DNA of 52,899 nucleotides from assembly GCA_947458745.1 (NCBI GenBank), contig CANGYQ010000024.1:1-52899 (forward strand), written 5' to 3'. Position 1 is the stretch's first letter, and every line of letters starts with the position of its first letter. The notes under the pieces are model-generated. The model was given only the letters and a program-made list of their open reading frames with translations, was not told where the DNA came from and ran no database searches. Position numbers and translations under genes: made by a program. Below, piece after piece: positions 9,642 to 18,368 of the stretch. Origin of the DNA: Bryobacteraceae bacterium (lineage in GTDB: Bacteria > Acidobacteriota > Terriglobia > Bryobacterales > Bryobacteraceae).

Positions 9642-10416
9642 CGCGTCCGCCATCGACGGCCAGCGAGGTTCCGGTCAGGTAACTGGCCCGCTCAGAGGCG
9701 AGAAACACCACCGTGTCGGCGAACTCTTCCGGAGTGCCGATGCGCTTCAGTGCGGTATCGCCCGCCCAGCGCGCCACCACCTGATCGACGGTGATGTTCT
9801 CCTGTCCGGCAATCTGCTGCGCCAGCGACATCAACCGGTCCGTGGCCGTAAAGCCGGGACAGATGTTGTGGATCAGTACGTTGTCCGGGCCGTACTCGTT
9901 CGAGAGCGACTTCACCAGCCCGCTCACCGCACTGCGCACCGAGTTCGACAAGATCAAACCATCCAGCGGTTGCTTCACGGCCGACGAGGTTATGGTGATG
10001 AACCGGCCCCAGCGCCGCTCCCGCATGCCGGGCAGCAGAGCCTGGGCGAAATAGAGCGTCGAGAGGAAGCTGGTCTGATACGCCTTCTCCCAATCCGTCG
10101 TTGTCGTCTGATCAAACTTCTTCGATGGCGGTCCGCCGCAGTTGCTGACGCCGATATCGACGTGCCCCAACTGCTGCTTGGTGGCGGTCACGAATGAGTG
10201 CACCTGCGATTCATCCGTGACGTCGACCGACGCCGCGAGGACTTCCCCGCCCGTCTGCCGCCGGATCTGCTCCGCCGCCGCTTGAATCCGGGCTTCATCG
10301 CGGGAGCAGATGGCCACCTTCGCCCCTTCGCGCGACAACCCCAGCGCCACCGCCAAACCCAAACCGCCCGACGCAGCGGCCACTACCGCGACTTTGTCCT
10401 TAAGGCCGAGATCCAA
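9622..10416 (-). CDS. SDR-family oxidoreductase, BKR-like with altered active site
   Basis: The 264-residue product is a short-chain dehydrogenase with a degenerate NAD(P) motif (A-A-A-S-G-G-L-G-L) and the serine pair I-T-S-S at 144-145. Where the family has YxxxK, it shows S157-N-S-V-R161, so the usual proton-transfer tyrosine and lysine are both replaced. This fits the known BKR-like SDR subgroup that departs from the canonical tetrad. The C-terminal L-T-G-T-S-L-A-V-D-G-G is typical. The start is probably TTG at 10416, since a perfect AGGAGG sits 6 nt upstream inside the longer frame that begins at TTG 10431. It overlaps the stop of the upstream hydrolase gene by 17 bp, so the two are cotranscribed. 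Confidence 0.85.
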   Translation of the reverse strand: MDLGLKDKVAVVAAASGGLGLAVALGLSREGAKVAICSRDEARIQAAAEQIRRQTGGEVLAASVDVTDESQVHSFVTATKQQLGHVDIGVSNCGGPPSKKFDQTTTTDWEKAYQTSFLSTLYFAQALLPGMRERRWGRFITITSSAVKQPLDGLILSNSVRSAVSGLVKSLSNEYGPDNVLIHNICPGFTATDRLMSLAQQIAGQENITVDQVVARWAGDTALKRIGTPEEFADTVVFLASERASYLTGTSLAVDGGRVRGVFS

Positions 10417-11200
10417 GCACTGCCTCCTCAATCTGCGACCACTCTTTGGCGAGCGGATCGATCACTTCAAAGTGTCCCGCACCGGTAAGCTCAATCAACC
10501 GGGACTTGAACTTCCTGGCGTAGGCGGCCCCCATGTCAAACGGCACCACGTCATCTTTGGTGCCGTGGATGATGGTCACTTTGGCCTTTACCGGGCCGCG
10601 CTCCATCGGCGACGCTTCAGCAAACTTGGGCTCCGGCGGCATGCCCAACAGCTCGCCCACCACACCGTTCGACGCCTTCATTTCCCAGGCGCGCCGCAGA
10701 TCCGCCACCGGGGCCAGCGCCACCACGTGATCGACGCCCGGTTCATTGCCAGCCAGCAACGTGAGATGTCCACCCGCTGAATGGCCGATCACCGTCACGC
10801 GGCCCGGCTTGACGTCGCGGATCGCCTTCGCAATGCCAGCCTGAATATCCTGCCACGTCCCCGGCCAACCGCCACCGGGCTGCCCGATGCGCCGGTACTC
10901 CAGGCTGTAAGTGACGACACCCTTCGCCGTCAAAGCCGCGGCGGCGTGACCCAGATGGTCCAGGCTATAGCGAGCCCGCCAGTAGCCGCCATGGATCATC
11001 ACCACCAGATGCGGCCGCGCGGAGACCTTCGCCGGCCGCCGGACATCGGCGAACTGGTTCGCGTCGCTCCCATAGGTGACCCGCTCATCGGCCTTCGGCG
11101 GGGTGCGCTGCAGAACCTCTTGCCCTGCCAGTTGCGTAGCCACCATGATCATCAACCCGGCGGCAGCTGCCGGGAACCGTCGGTTAGAGAGTTGGTGCAT
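10400..11200 (-). CDS. Alpha/beta hydrolase, kynurenine-formamidase-like
   Basis: The 266-residue enzyme has a signal-peptide-like N-terminus (R-F-P-A-A-A-A-G-L-M-I-M-V-A). Its oxyanion-hole motif is H-G-G-Y-W (H70), the nucleophile elbow is G-H-S-A-G-G with S141, an aspartate follows in G-T-K-D-D-V-V-P-F (near 218), and the histidine is in G-A-G-H-F (near 247). H-G-G-x-W is characteristic of the BD-FAE/kynurenine formamidase group of esterases. ATG at 11200 is preferred over a TTG two codons upstream. It lies 33 bp after the TonB receptor gene and overlaps the following SDR gene, so it belongs to the minus-strand block. Esterase or amidase activity is near certain; the substrate is not. Confidence 0.85.
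   Translation of the reverse strand: MHQLSNRRFPAAAAGLMIMVATQLAGQEVLQRTPPKADERVTYGSDANQFADVRRPAKVSARPHLVVMIHGGYWRARYSLDHLGHAAAALTAKGVVTYSLEYRRIGQPGGGWPGTWQDIQAGIAKAIRDVKPGRVTVIGHSAGGHLTLLAGNEPGVDHVVALAPVADLRRAWEMKASNGVVGELLGMPPEPKFAEASPMERGPVKAKVTIIHGTKDDVVPFDMGAAYARKFKSRLIELTGAGHFEVIDPLAKEWSQIEEAVLGSRP
10423..10428 (-). promoter_or_regulatory. Shine-Dalgarno deciding the SDR start
   Basis: On the minus strand AGGAGG lies 6 nt before TTG 10416. It would be inside codons 2-3 if translation began at TTG 10431, so it argues for the shorter protein. Confidence 0.6.
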
Positions 11201-11233
11201 CGGCAAGCTTCAGTGTAAGGGCTGCGTGCTCCA

Positions 11234-14200
11234 CTAGAACGAGAACCGCCCGCCTAACTGGAACGCCCGCGGGCCGCCGGAGCCGAATACTTGGCTGGCG
11301 CGGCTGGTGGGGACACCGAAGGCGGCCGGGTTGTTGAGGCTGTTGCTGATGCCGCCCAGGTTGGCGATGTTGAAGATGTTGAAGCCTTCAATGAAGAGAT
11401 TCAGCTTGTAGCGCTCCCGGTAGAGCAGCGTCTTGGTGACGCGGATGTCCTGGGAGGAGAAGTTGTCGCCGAACGAGTAATCGGACGGCAGCGAGAGACG
11501 CGGGATGGTTTGGCCGCGCGAGGTCCGGGGCCGCTGTCCGTTCGGCAGATCAGGGTAGAGGGCGTTCCAGGCCGCCACTGACTTTTCGAGACGCTCCTTG
11601 GTGGGATGCCGGTCCGGCACATTCCAGCCGGGCAGGAACGCGGTGTCGATACCGTCGCCATCCAGATCGACGCTGCCCACTTGGGGGCGGTACGCGCCGC
11701 GGATGCCGATCGAAGAGATAAACGAGGCCTGTACCTTCCAGGGCAAATCCACAATGCCCGAAACATTCAGGCCATGCTGACCACCGGTGGGGCCCCAGTT
11801 CTCAAACCAGTTCTCGAGATTCGTCACGCCGTTCATGCCCTGGGCGGCGGTGAAGGCATAGGAGGCCAGGAACTGATAGCGCTTGGAGAAACGCTTGTCC
11901 ACCTTCACGAGCAGCGCCCGGTAGACGGACCGTCCGGCCGAGGTACGAACACCGATGGAGCCGGTGGAGCAGTTCGCCAGCGGTTGGGCGGCCTGGGCGG
12001 CCGTGCAGCGCGGGATCACCGGGCCGGAGACGCGGAAGAAGCGGTTGTAGTCCAGTGCGCCCAGGTCCTCGCGGAAGCCGTGCTTGTAGACAAAGTCGAC
12101 GTTCACCACCAGGTCCTTCATCACCTCGCGCTGGACGCCCAGGGTGATGTGGCGGGAATAGCCGGGGCCGTAGCGGTACGGGTAGATATCCGTGCCTTGC
12201 TTCGAGATGTTGATGTTGCGGACCGTCAGGTCGTTCGGGTTGGGGTTGGCCACGGTGGCTTCGGAAGCGGCCCGGATACGGGGCAGGATCGCCATCAGAT
12301 CAGCGAGGCGGAAGCCGGTGGGCAATGTACGGAAGTCCAGCGGTGTGCCGACATTGACGTTCGGCAGCAGGCCGGGGATGGGGTTGACGATGCCGGCCGT
12401 GGGGTTGGGGACGCTTTGCCCGCCGATCTGCTGGCGGCCGTTGCCCACCGGACCGATGGCCGCCCGCTCACCCAAGCGCTGCGAGAGCTCCGTGGTGTCG
12501 TAGTAGAACCCGGCCCCGCCACGGATGACGGTCTTGTTGTTCTTGAAGGGGCTGTAGGCGAAACCCAGTGACGGGCTCCAGTTGGTGTAGGTGGGCTTTG
12601 TGGGGTCCAGGCTTTCCATGATCGGCGCCAGCAGCGCGGGCTTGCTGAGATCGCCATTCACCAGCGTCGATTCATACTGCCAGGAGATGCCGTAATTCAG
12701 TGTGAACTTGGAGTTGACCTTGTAAGTATCTTGCAGATAGACATGGTAGCGGCGATTGTTGCCGGCTTTGTCTTTGTTGTAGGGCGGAGGCTGCGACGGG
12801 TCGCCGATGCCCATGGCGAAGGCCGCCAGCGGCAATCGCAGCACGTCGGCGTTGGAGGTGAACTGATTGGGAAGCCCGAAGGCGGCCAGCGGAATGCGGT
12901 TGGCCACCATGATGTCCGGCCCCCACAGGTTGCCCGCGGCCGGATCACCAAAGGCCCAGAAGCCGGCAAAGGGCGAGTTCTCATAGCTGCCGCCCATGCG
13001 CCAGCGGTGCGCGCCGCGCTGCCAGGTCAAGTTATTGACGATGTTATAGCGCCGGATGTCGCGGCCTTGGGTCGCATTTGACGTGTTGCCAAACCGGACA
13101 TTGGTGCCCACCACCGACATCTCCGGCAGGCCCAGGCCCAGGCAGCCCGGGCATTCCTTCTCGGTGGGGTGCAGGTTGCGGTTGTTCCAGTAGTGATAGG
13201 CGAAGCGGAAATCGTTCACCAGCGCCGCGCTGAAGGTACCCGTCCAACCCAGAATGCTCTGGTCCGCCCAGTTGCGGTTCACCAACCAGTTGGAGGGGAG
13301 CGGCGCGCCGCTGCGGGGTCCGAAGCCGTTGTTGCCGTCATGGGAGTAGCGGGCAAACAGACTATGCTTGGCGTTCAACCGGTAATCGAATTTGGCACTG
13401 ATCTGGCGGCCGTTGTAGGGGGTATTGGCATTCTGCGCCAGGCTGGCAAAAAACGGCGAATCCGGCTGCACGGTGACCACCGAATCCTGGTTGTTGTTCT
13501 CCAGGTTGAAAAAGAAAAACAGCTTGTCCTTCTTGATGGGGCCGGAGAAGAGTAAGCCGCCCTGCCGGCGCGCAAAGAAGGGGTCTGGAGCAAACGGATT
13601 GCGCCGCAGTGCCGGGTAGGCCGAAAGATTGTTGTCGCGGAAGAAGAAGTAAGCGCCGCCATGAAACGTGTTGCCGCCGGAGCGCGACACGATGTTGATG
13701 GCGCCGCTGGCCGCGATGCCGGTGGATAGATCGAAGTTGGCGGAGGAGATCTGGAACTCTTCCACCACTTCCTGCGAGAAGTTCTGCGCGGTGCCGCCTT
13801 CCAGCGGGTTGCGGACGTTGCCACCATCGACGGTCAGCGCCGTCTTGCCGGAACTGCCACCCAGCACCGACACGCCAAACTGGGCGTTGTACTGGGCCAG
13901 GCTCTGCGTGCCGACGCCAACGCCCGGTTCGAGAAATGCCAGTTGCAGGAAGCTCCGGCCATTCAGCGGCAGCGCTTCGATCTGCGTGCGGCCGATGACG
14001 CCGTCGATCTTGTGGCTATCAAAAGACAGCTGCGCCGTGGCCGCGTCGACCGTGACCGTCTCCGTGACGGCGCCGATCTGCAGCACCAGTTCGACGGTGG
14101 TGGTGCTGCCCACCACGACACTGGCTTCTCGCACGGTCTGCCGGAAGCCCGCCATTTGGGCGCGGACTTCATAGCGTCCGGCGGGCAGCGCGGGAGCGCT

Positions 14201-14395
14201 GAACTGCCCTTCGTTGTTGGACTGAAGTTCGCGCTTCAGGCCGGTTTCGACATTGGAGACGGCCACCGCCGCCCCGACGACCACAGCACCGGAATCATCG
14301 CGCACCGTTCCGGCAATGGTCCCAATGGGGGCCTGCGCCAGACACGCCATTGTACCCACTATCCCCAGTACCACCCAAGCGGCTACCTTTGACAT
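11234..14395 (-). CDS. Oar-like TonB-dependent outer-membrane receptor
   Basis: The 1053-residue product has a signal peptide (cleavage near A-C-L-A-Q-A, about residue 21) and a carboxypeptidase-regulatory-like beta-sandwich (G-T-I-A-G-T-V-R-D-D-S-G-A to about 105). A plug domain follows (V-D-G-G-N-V-R-N-P near 195-205), then a long barrel ending in G-R-F-S-F with terminal Phe, the BAM recognition signal. This is the Oar-type layout, which expanded greatly in Solibacteres. It would import a bulky ligand, perhaps glycan-derived, using TonB energy. It sits in a collinear block with a sulfatase and acyltransferase upstream and a hydrolase downstream. A hairpin at 14450-14467 separates it from the acyltransferase gene. 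Ligand unknown. Confidence 0.9.
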   Translation of the reverse strand: MSKVAAWVVLGIVGTMACLAQAPIGTIAGTVRDDSGAVVVGAAVAVSNVETGLKRELQSNNEGQFSAPALPAGRYEVRAQMAGFRQTVREASVVVGSTTTVELVLQIGAVTETVTVDAATAQLSFDSHKIDGVIGRTQIEALPLNGRSFLQLAFLEPGVGVGTQSLAQYNAQFGVSVLGGSSGKTALTVDGGNVRNPLEGGTAQNFSQEVVEEFQISSANFDLSTGIAASGAINIVSRSGGNTFHGGAYFFFRDNNLSAYPALRRNPFAPDPFFARRQGGLLFSGPIKKDKLFFFFNLENNNQDSVVTVQPDSPFFASLAQNANTPYNGRQISAKFDYRLNAKHSLFARYSHDGNNGFGPRSGAPLPSNWLVNRNWADQSILGWTGTFSAALVNDFRFAYHYWNNRNLHPTEKECPGCLGLGLPEMSVVGTNVRFGNTSNATQGRDIRRYNIVNNLTWQRGAHRWRMGGSYENSPFAGFWAFGDPAAGNLWGPDIMVANRIPLAAFGLPNQFTSNADVLRLPLAAFAMGIGDPSQPPPYNKDKAGNNRRYHVYLQDTYKVNSKFTLNYGISWQYESTLVNGDLSKPALLAPIMESLDPTKPTYTNWSPSLGFAYSPFKNNKTVIRGGAGFYYDTTELSQRLGERAAIGPVGNGRQQIGGQSVPNPTAGIVNPIPGLLPNVNVGTPLDFRTLPTGFRLADLMAILPRIRAASEATVANPNPNDLTVRNINISKQGTDIYPYRYGPGYSRHITLGVQREVMKDLVVNVDFVYKHGFREDLGALDYNRFFRVSGPVIPRCTAAQAAQPLANCSTGSIGVRTSAGRSVYRALLVKVDKRFSKRYQFLASYAFTAAQGMNGVTNLENWFENWGPTGGQHGLNVSGIVDLPWKVQASFISSIGIRGAYRPQVGSVDLDGDGIDTAFLPGWNVPDRHPTKERLEKSVAAWNALYPDLPNGQRPRTSRGQTIPRLSLPSDYSFGDNFSSQDIRVTKTLLYRERYKLNLFIEGFNIFNIANLGGISNSLNNPAAFGVPTSRASQVFGSGGPRAFQLGGRFSF

Positions 14396-14478
14396 TCCTA
14401 AAGTCTAACGCCACGGTCATCCTCGGGCGAGTGAAAAGCTAGTTACCAACCACGTTCGGATTCGTGGCTTGGGGTGGG

Positions 14479-15522
14479 CTACAGCTTGAAAAAGAGCTTC
14501 CGCCGGTAGAGCCAGACGCACAGCCAGATCTGGAAGGCCACCACCCCAAAATCATTCACCGCCAGCAGTGGAGCGGGCCAGTAGGCCGTGCCCCAGCCGG
14601 TGAAGACCTTGGCCGTGCGCGTCAGCCAATCCTCTGTGATCTCGTGGAACAGGTAGATGAAGATCGAGTTTGCTCCGACCATCACGAACAGTTTCATGCG
14701 CCACCCGCGTTGCTCACACAGGTACCAGAACAGCAGTAAGGCAAAAATCGTGATGCCGCCACTCACCATGGCGAACGACGCAGTCCAGATCTTCTTGATC
14801 ACCGGCACCAGCGGGCTCAGTGCCACGCCTCCGGCCAGTAGAATGCCGCCCATGGTGGCCAACCGCTTCAGTTGACCGCGCCGCAACATCTCACCGGCCA
14901 CCACGCCCAGCACGGTATTGGCCGCCGAGGATAGGCAGTTGATGGTGGCGTAGTGGCCGCCCCAGCTCTTGCCAAAGACGGCCTGGTCGATCACTTCGCC
15001 CAGATTCACGGTCTGCACCCAGGGGTTGCCATAGGCCATGAAGGCCACGGTGTGCGCCACCAGCAGGAGAGCCGCCGCGCCCAGTTGCACGCGCTCGCCA
15101 CGCTTGAGCATGGCGAAGGCAATGGGGTACGTCACCGCCAGTTGCGCCAGCACGTTGATGACATCCAGCACCGGTCGCCCCGCGCGGATGCTCCGCGCGA
15201 TCACACCCCACAGCAGCAGCAAGGCGCTACGCTTCAGCACAAAGCCCCAACCAGCGTCCGGCCGCTTGGCAAACGACCAGGGCATGACGGCCCCGACGAT
15301 AAACATGAAGAAAGGCTGTATCATGTCCCAGGCCGTCATGCCAATCCAAGGGGCATGCTGGAACTGTCCCAGCAGCGGGCCCAGCGCCGCCGTGTCCTTA
15401 AACTGCATCAGCCCGAAACCTTCGCTGACCATCATGATCATCGTGAAGCCGCGGAAGGCGTCGAGCGCGGTGACGCGATCCACTGTAGTTGGCGGCGAGG
15501 CCGCTTCAGCAAGTGCTGCCAT
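14479..15522 (-). CDS. HGSNAT/DUF5009-like transmembrane acyltransferase
   Basis: The 347-residue polytopic protein opens with R-V-T-A-L-D-A-F-R-G-F-T-M (residues 16-28), the signature of the heparan-alpha-glucosaminide N-acetyltransferase/DUF5009 family. H56 in Q-F-Q-H-A-P-W-I-G-M-T-A-W-D lines up with the histidine that accepts the acetyl group in human HGSNAT. About ten hydrophobic helices follow. These enzymes carry acetyl from cytosolic acetyl-CoA across the membrane to a sugar amine or hydroxyl. The start is ATG 15522; a longer upstream frame would overlap the sulfatase and has no family similarity. The sulfatase gene ends 41 bp upstream. The acceptor is unknown; an amino sugar is a guess based on family and neighbours. 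Confidence 0.85.
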   Translation of the reverse strand: MAALAEAASPPTTVDRVTALDAFRGFTMIMMVSEGFGLMQFKDTAALGPLLGQFQHAPWIGMTAWDMIQPFFMFIVGAVMPWSFAKRPDAGWGFVLKRSALLLLWGVIARSIRAGRPVLDVINVLAQLAVTYPIAFAMLKRGERVQLGAAALLLVAHTVAFMAYGNPWVQTVNLGEVIDQAVFGKSWGGHYATINCLSSAANTVLGVVAGEMLRRGQLKRLATMGGILLAGGVALSPLVPVIKKIWTASFAMVSGGITIFALLLFWYLCEQRGWRMKLFVMVGANSIFIYLFHEITEDWLTRTAKVFTGWGTAYWPAPLLAVNDFGVVAFQIWLCVWLYRRKLFFKL

Positions 15523-15563
15523 GAGCCGCCATGCTACCACGCGGACGAGCGGTTCAATGCCGG

Positions 15564-17204
15564 TCAGGCCGTTGGCCGCTGGCGGCGGATGGTGTCGAAG
15601 TCCACCACGCCGACACGGGACGCCCAGGCATCCCATTGCGCGGCCATGGCCGTAACCCGGTCTGGCATGGTGGCCGCGAGGTTATGCAACTCTGTGCGGT
15701 CCGCTTCCATGTCGTACAGCTCCCACGGCTTCTTGTACTCCGCCACCAGCTTAAACTTGCCCATCCTCACGGCCCGGTGCCCTTCATGCTCCCAGAACAC
15801 CGCCCGGTGTTCATCCCGCCGCTTGCCCGCCAGAATCGGCTGCAGGGACTTGCCTTCCATGGGTGTAATCGCCTCACCGCGAGATGTTTTGGGATACTGC
15901 GCCCCCGCGATATCCACCGCCGTCGCCATGATGTCGATCAGGTGCCCGTGCTGATGGTCGACGCGCCCGGGCTTCGAGATTCCGGCGGGCCAATGCGCGA
16001 TCAGCGGGGTCGAGATGCCGCCTTCGTGTTCCCAGTGCTTGTAGAGCCGGAACGGCGTATTGGAGGCGTGCGCCCACTCCGGTCCGTAACTCTGGAAAGT
16101 GTCGCCGGGGCCGGGCATCACCGCCGGATTGTTGCCCAACCGTACGGTGCGGCCATCGAGCGTGGTGCCCGCATACCGCTTGATCCCTTCCGCGTCCCAT
16201 CCTTCGGCACAACCGCCGTTGTCGGCCAGGAAGAGGAACAAGGTATTGTCGCGTTGCCCTGCGGCATCGACGGCTTTGATCACTTGACCAATGCCCTGGT
16301 CCATGCGGTCGATCATGGCGGAGTAGACGGCCATGCGCCGCGCGTGCCAGTCCTTGTTGGTGATGTCGTTCCAGGCGGGGATCTTGGGGTCTCGCGGAGC
16401 CAGGCCCCACTCTTTCCTCACCACTCCCAGCTTGATCTGCCGCGCCCAGCGCTGCTCGCGGAGCACGTCCCAGCCGATGCGGTAGCGGTCTTGATACTTG
16501 CGGATCTCTGCCTCGTGCGCCTGGATGGGCCAGTGCGGCGCGGTGTAGGCAAGGTAGAGGAAGAAGGGCGACGACGCCGTGCGGCCCTGCGCTTGGACGA
16601 ACTTGGCTGCTTCCTGGCTGAGTGCGTCGGTGTAGTAGTAGTCCTTGCCTTCCGGCTTGATCACGTCGTTGTCGCGCACCAGTCCGTGAGGGTTGAACAT
16701 GTTGCCCCCACCGGGGATGGTGCCGTAGAACGAATCGAACCCGCGCTGCCGGGGCCAGTTTTCTTTGTGATCGTAGTTCTCGTGCGTGACGTGATACTTG
16801 CCACACATGCCGGTGCGATACCCCGCCCCCTTCAGCACCTCGGCAATGGTGACGCAGCGGTTGTTGATCTCCCCCCGATAGGAAGGATGGCCGTTGTCGG
16901 CAACCATGTGGCCAATGCCGGTCTGATGCGAATAGAGCCCGGTCAAAAGTGAAGAGCGCGTCGGACAACAACGGGCCGTGTTCTGGAACTGGGTAAACTT
17001 GACCCCCCCGGCGGCCAGCCGGTCCAGGTTGGGAGTCTCGATCTCGGAGCCATAGCAGCCCAGGTCAGAGAACCCCATATCATCGGCCATGATCAGGACG
17101 ATGTTGGGCCGGCTGGACCGTTTTCCTTGGCCCAATAGTGAATGGCCACCTCCGGCCGCCATCGCGGCCCCGGCCGCAGTGTGAAGAAACTGCCGACGCT
17201 GCAT
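15564..17204 (-). CDS. Tat-exported arylsulfatase (family S1)
   Basis: The 546-residue protein has a twin-arginine leader (R-R-Q-F-L-H-T-A-A-G, residues 3-12). The metal-binding M-A-D-D motif is at 39-42, and the formylglycine motif is C80-P-T-R followed by S-S-L-L-T-G. C80 would be oxidised to formylglycine to hydrolyse a sulfate ester in the periplasm. The C-terminus has the usual E-L-Y-D-M-E-A-D and a W-D-A-W-A-x-R-V end seen in many bacterial arylsulfatases. The ATG has AGGAG 7 nt upstream. It lies between a Gfo/Idh oxidoreductase (57 bp gap) and the HGSNAT-like acyltransferase (41 bp gap). No formylglycine-generating enzyme gene is in the window. Substrate unknown. Confidence 0.93.
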   Translation of the reverse strand: MQRRQFLHTAAGAAMAAGGGHSLLGQGKRSSRPNIVLIMADDMGFSDLGCYGSEIETPNLDRLAAGGVKFTQFQNTARCCPTRSSLLTGLYSHQTGIGHMVADNGHPSYRGEINNRCVTIAEVLKGAGYRTGMCGKYHVTHENYDHKENWPRQRGFDSFYGTIPGGGNMFNPHGLVRDNDVIKPEGKDYYYTDALSQEAAKFVQAQGRTASSPFFLYLAYTAPHWPIQAHEAEIRKYQDRYRIGWDVLREQRWARQIKLGVVRKEWGLAPRDPKIPAWNDITNKDWHARRMAVYSAMIDRMDQGIGQVIKAVDAAGQRDNTLFLFLADNGGCAEGWDAEGIKRYAGTTLDGRTVRLGNNPAVMPGPGDTFQSYGPEWAHASNTPFRLYKHWEHEGGISTPLIAHWPAGISKPGRVDHQHGHLIDIMATAVDIAGAQYPKTSRGEAITPMEGKSLQPILAGKRRDEHRAVFWEHEGHRAVRMGKFKLVAEYKKPWELYDMEADRTELHNLAATMPDRVTAMAAQWDAWASRVGVVDFDTIRRQRPTA

Positions 17205-17261
17205 GCATCAACTCCTAGCCCTACATTTTGGTACCAGGCACTGTATCAAGATCTGAGATGG

Positions 17262-18368
17262 CTATTCGAGGTCAGCGCAGGCCACTGTCACGCCGCCCTG
17301 CGCAATCGACCTGCGCCCGGCCTCCACCACCGCTTCGTTGTAGCGGCTATTGCCGGGTGTGGCGATCAAGCCTTGGGCATCCACCAGAGCCAACGTTGTG
17401 CGGCCCGCTTCCAGATCGATCACCGTCTGCGCGATCGCTTCAATTGAACGGAAGCCGTAGCCTACGGGCCGGACGCCGCCGTTAATCGTTTCCACCATCT
17501 GCATGTAGTCCGGACTGGGCTGTTTGTAGAGGCCATCGAGCGTGCAGTATTCTAGGCCCCGGTATTGGTCGGAGTGGCGTAGGAACGACCGGTCGCACCA
17601 CATGGTGAGGCCTTGCGTGTTGGGCCCCGGGCCATGGTCGGGATAACCCAGAGCATTCTGCACATTCAGGCAGGCGCCATTGGACCACACGACGCGCGCA
17701 TCGGTCCACAGCCAGCCTTCGTGGCCGTTGGGGAACTTGTCGGCAATGCCCACTACACTGACGGAGACGGGCTTCAGGCCCGTCATGAAGGCTACCAGGT
17801 CGACGTAGTGACAGCCGATGTAAGTGAAAGCGTCGGTCTCTTCTTTGGTGAACCAGTTCTGGAAGTTGGAATCGCGGTAGAGCCAAGGCTCAAACAGAAT
17901 CGCCGTTCCCAGCCGGAACTCACCGAACTGGCCTTTGCGAAAGCGCTGGCGCGCCATCAAGGCGCGGTCGTCGAACCTCTTGTGATACTCCACCGCCACC
18001 ATCAGGCCGCGCTTGGCGGCTTCGGCCTCAATCAGGTGCGATTCCTCCAGCGTCCGCACCAGCGGCTTGACGCACAGCACATGCTGGTCGGCCTGCAAGG
18101 CCCTCATCACCGCATCAAAATGCGTCTGGTCCGGCAGCGCGATCACGGCCAATTGGCGCCGGGGCAGTTCAGCCAGTACCTGGGCGTAGGGCTCCAGGCG
18201 TGGCCGGAAGGGCATGTCGGGCCGGGCCGCCGCCAGCGCTTCCAGAGTGGCTGGGCGGCGGGCACAGACTTCGATGTCGCTGACCACGCCCTGCCGCCGC
18301 AAATAGTCGAGAGACGGCAGGATCTGATCAATCACGATCATCCCGCCGCCGATGACGCTGACCCGCAT
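17262..18368 (-). CDS. Gfo/Idh/MocA family oxidoreductase
   Basis: The 368-residue NAD(P)-dependent enzyme starts M-R-V-S-V-I-G-G-G, a Rossmann glycine motif. It has the family C-V-K-P-L motif near residue 97, equivalent to the E-K-P motif that supplies the catalytic lysine, and an E-Y-H-K-R segment near 125. Members oxidise or reduce sugars, inositols and related polyols, or use NAD for redox-neutral glycoside cleavage. ATG 18368 shares its A with the TGA stop of the aminotransferase gene (TGATG), so translation is coupled. A sugar-acid or amino-sugar substrate would suit the coupled aminotransferase and the downstream sulfatase, but this is inference. Confidence 0.87.
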   Translation of the reverse strand: MRVSVIGGGMIVIDQILPSLDYLRRQGVVSDIEVCARRPATLEALAAARPDMPFRPRLEPYAQVLAELPRRQLAVIALPDQTHFDAVMRALQADQHVLCVKPLVRTLEESHLIEAEAAKRGLMVAVEYHKRFDDRALMARQRFRKGQFGEFRLGTAILFEPWLYRDSNFQNWFTKEETDAFTYIGCHYVDLVAFMTGLKPVSVSVVGIADKFPNGHEGWLWTDARVVWSNGACLNVQNALGYPDHGPGPNTQGLTMWCDRSFLRHSDQYRGLEYCTLDGLYKQPSPDYMQMVETINGGVRPVGYGFRSIEAIAQTVIDLEAGRTTLALVDAQGLIATPGNSRYNEAVVEAGRRSIAQGGVTVACADLE

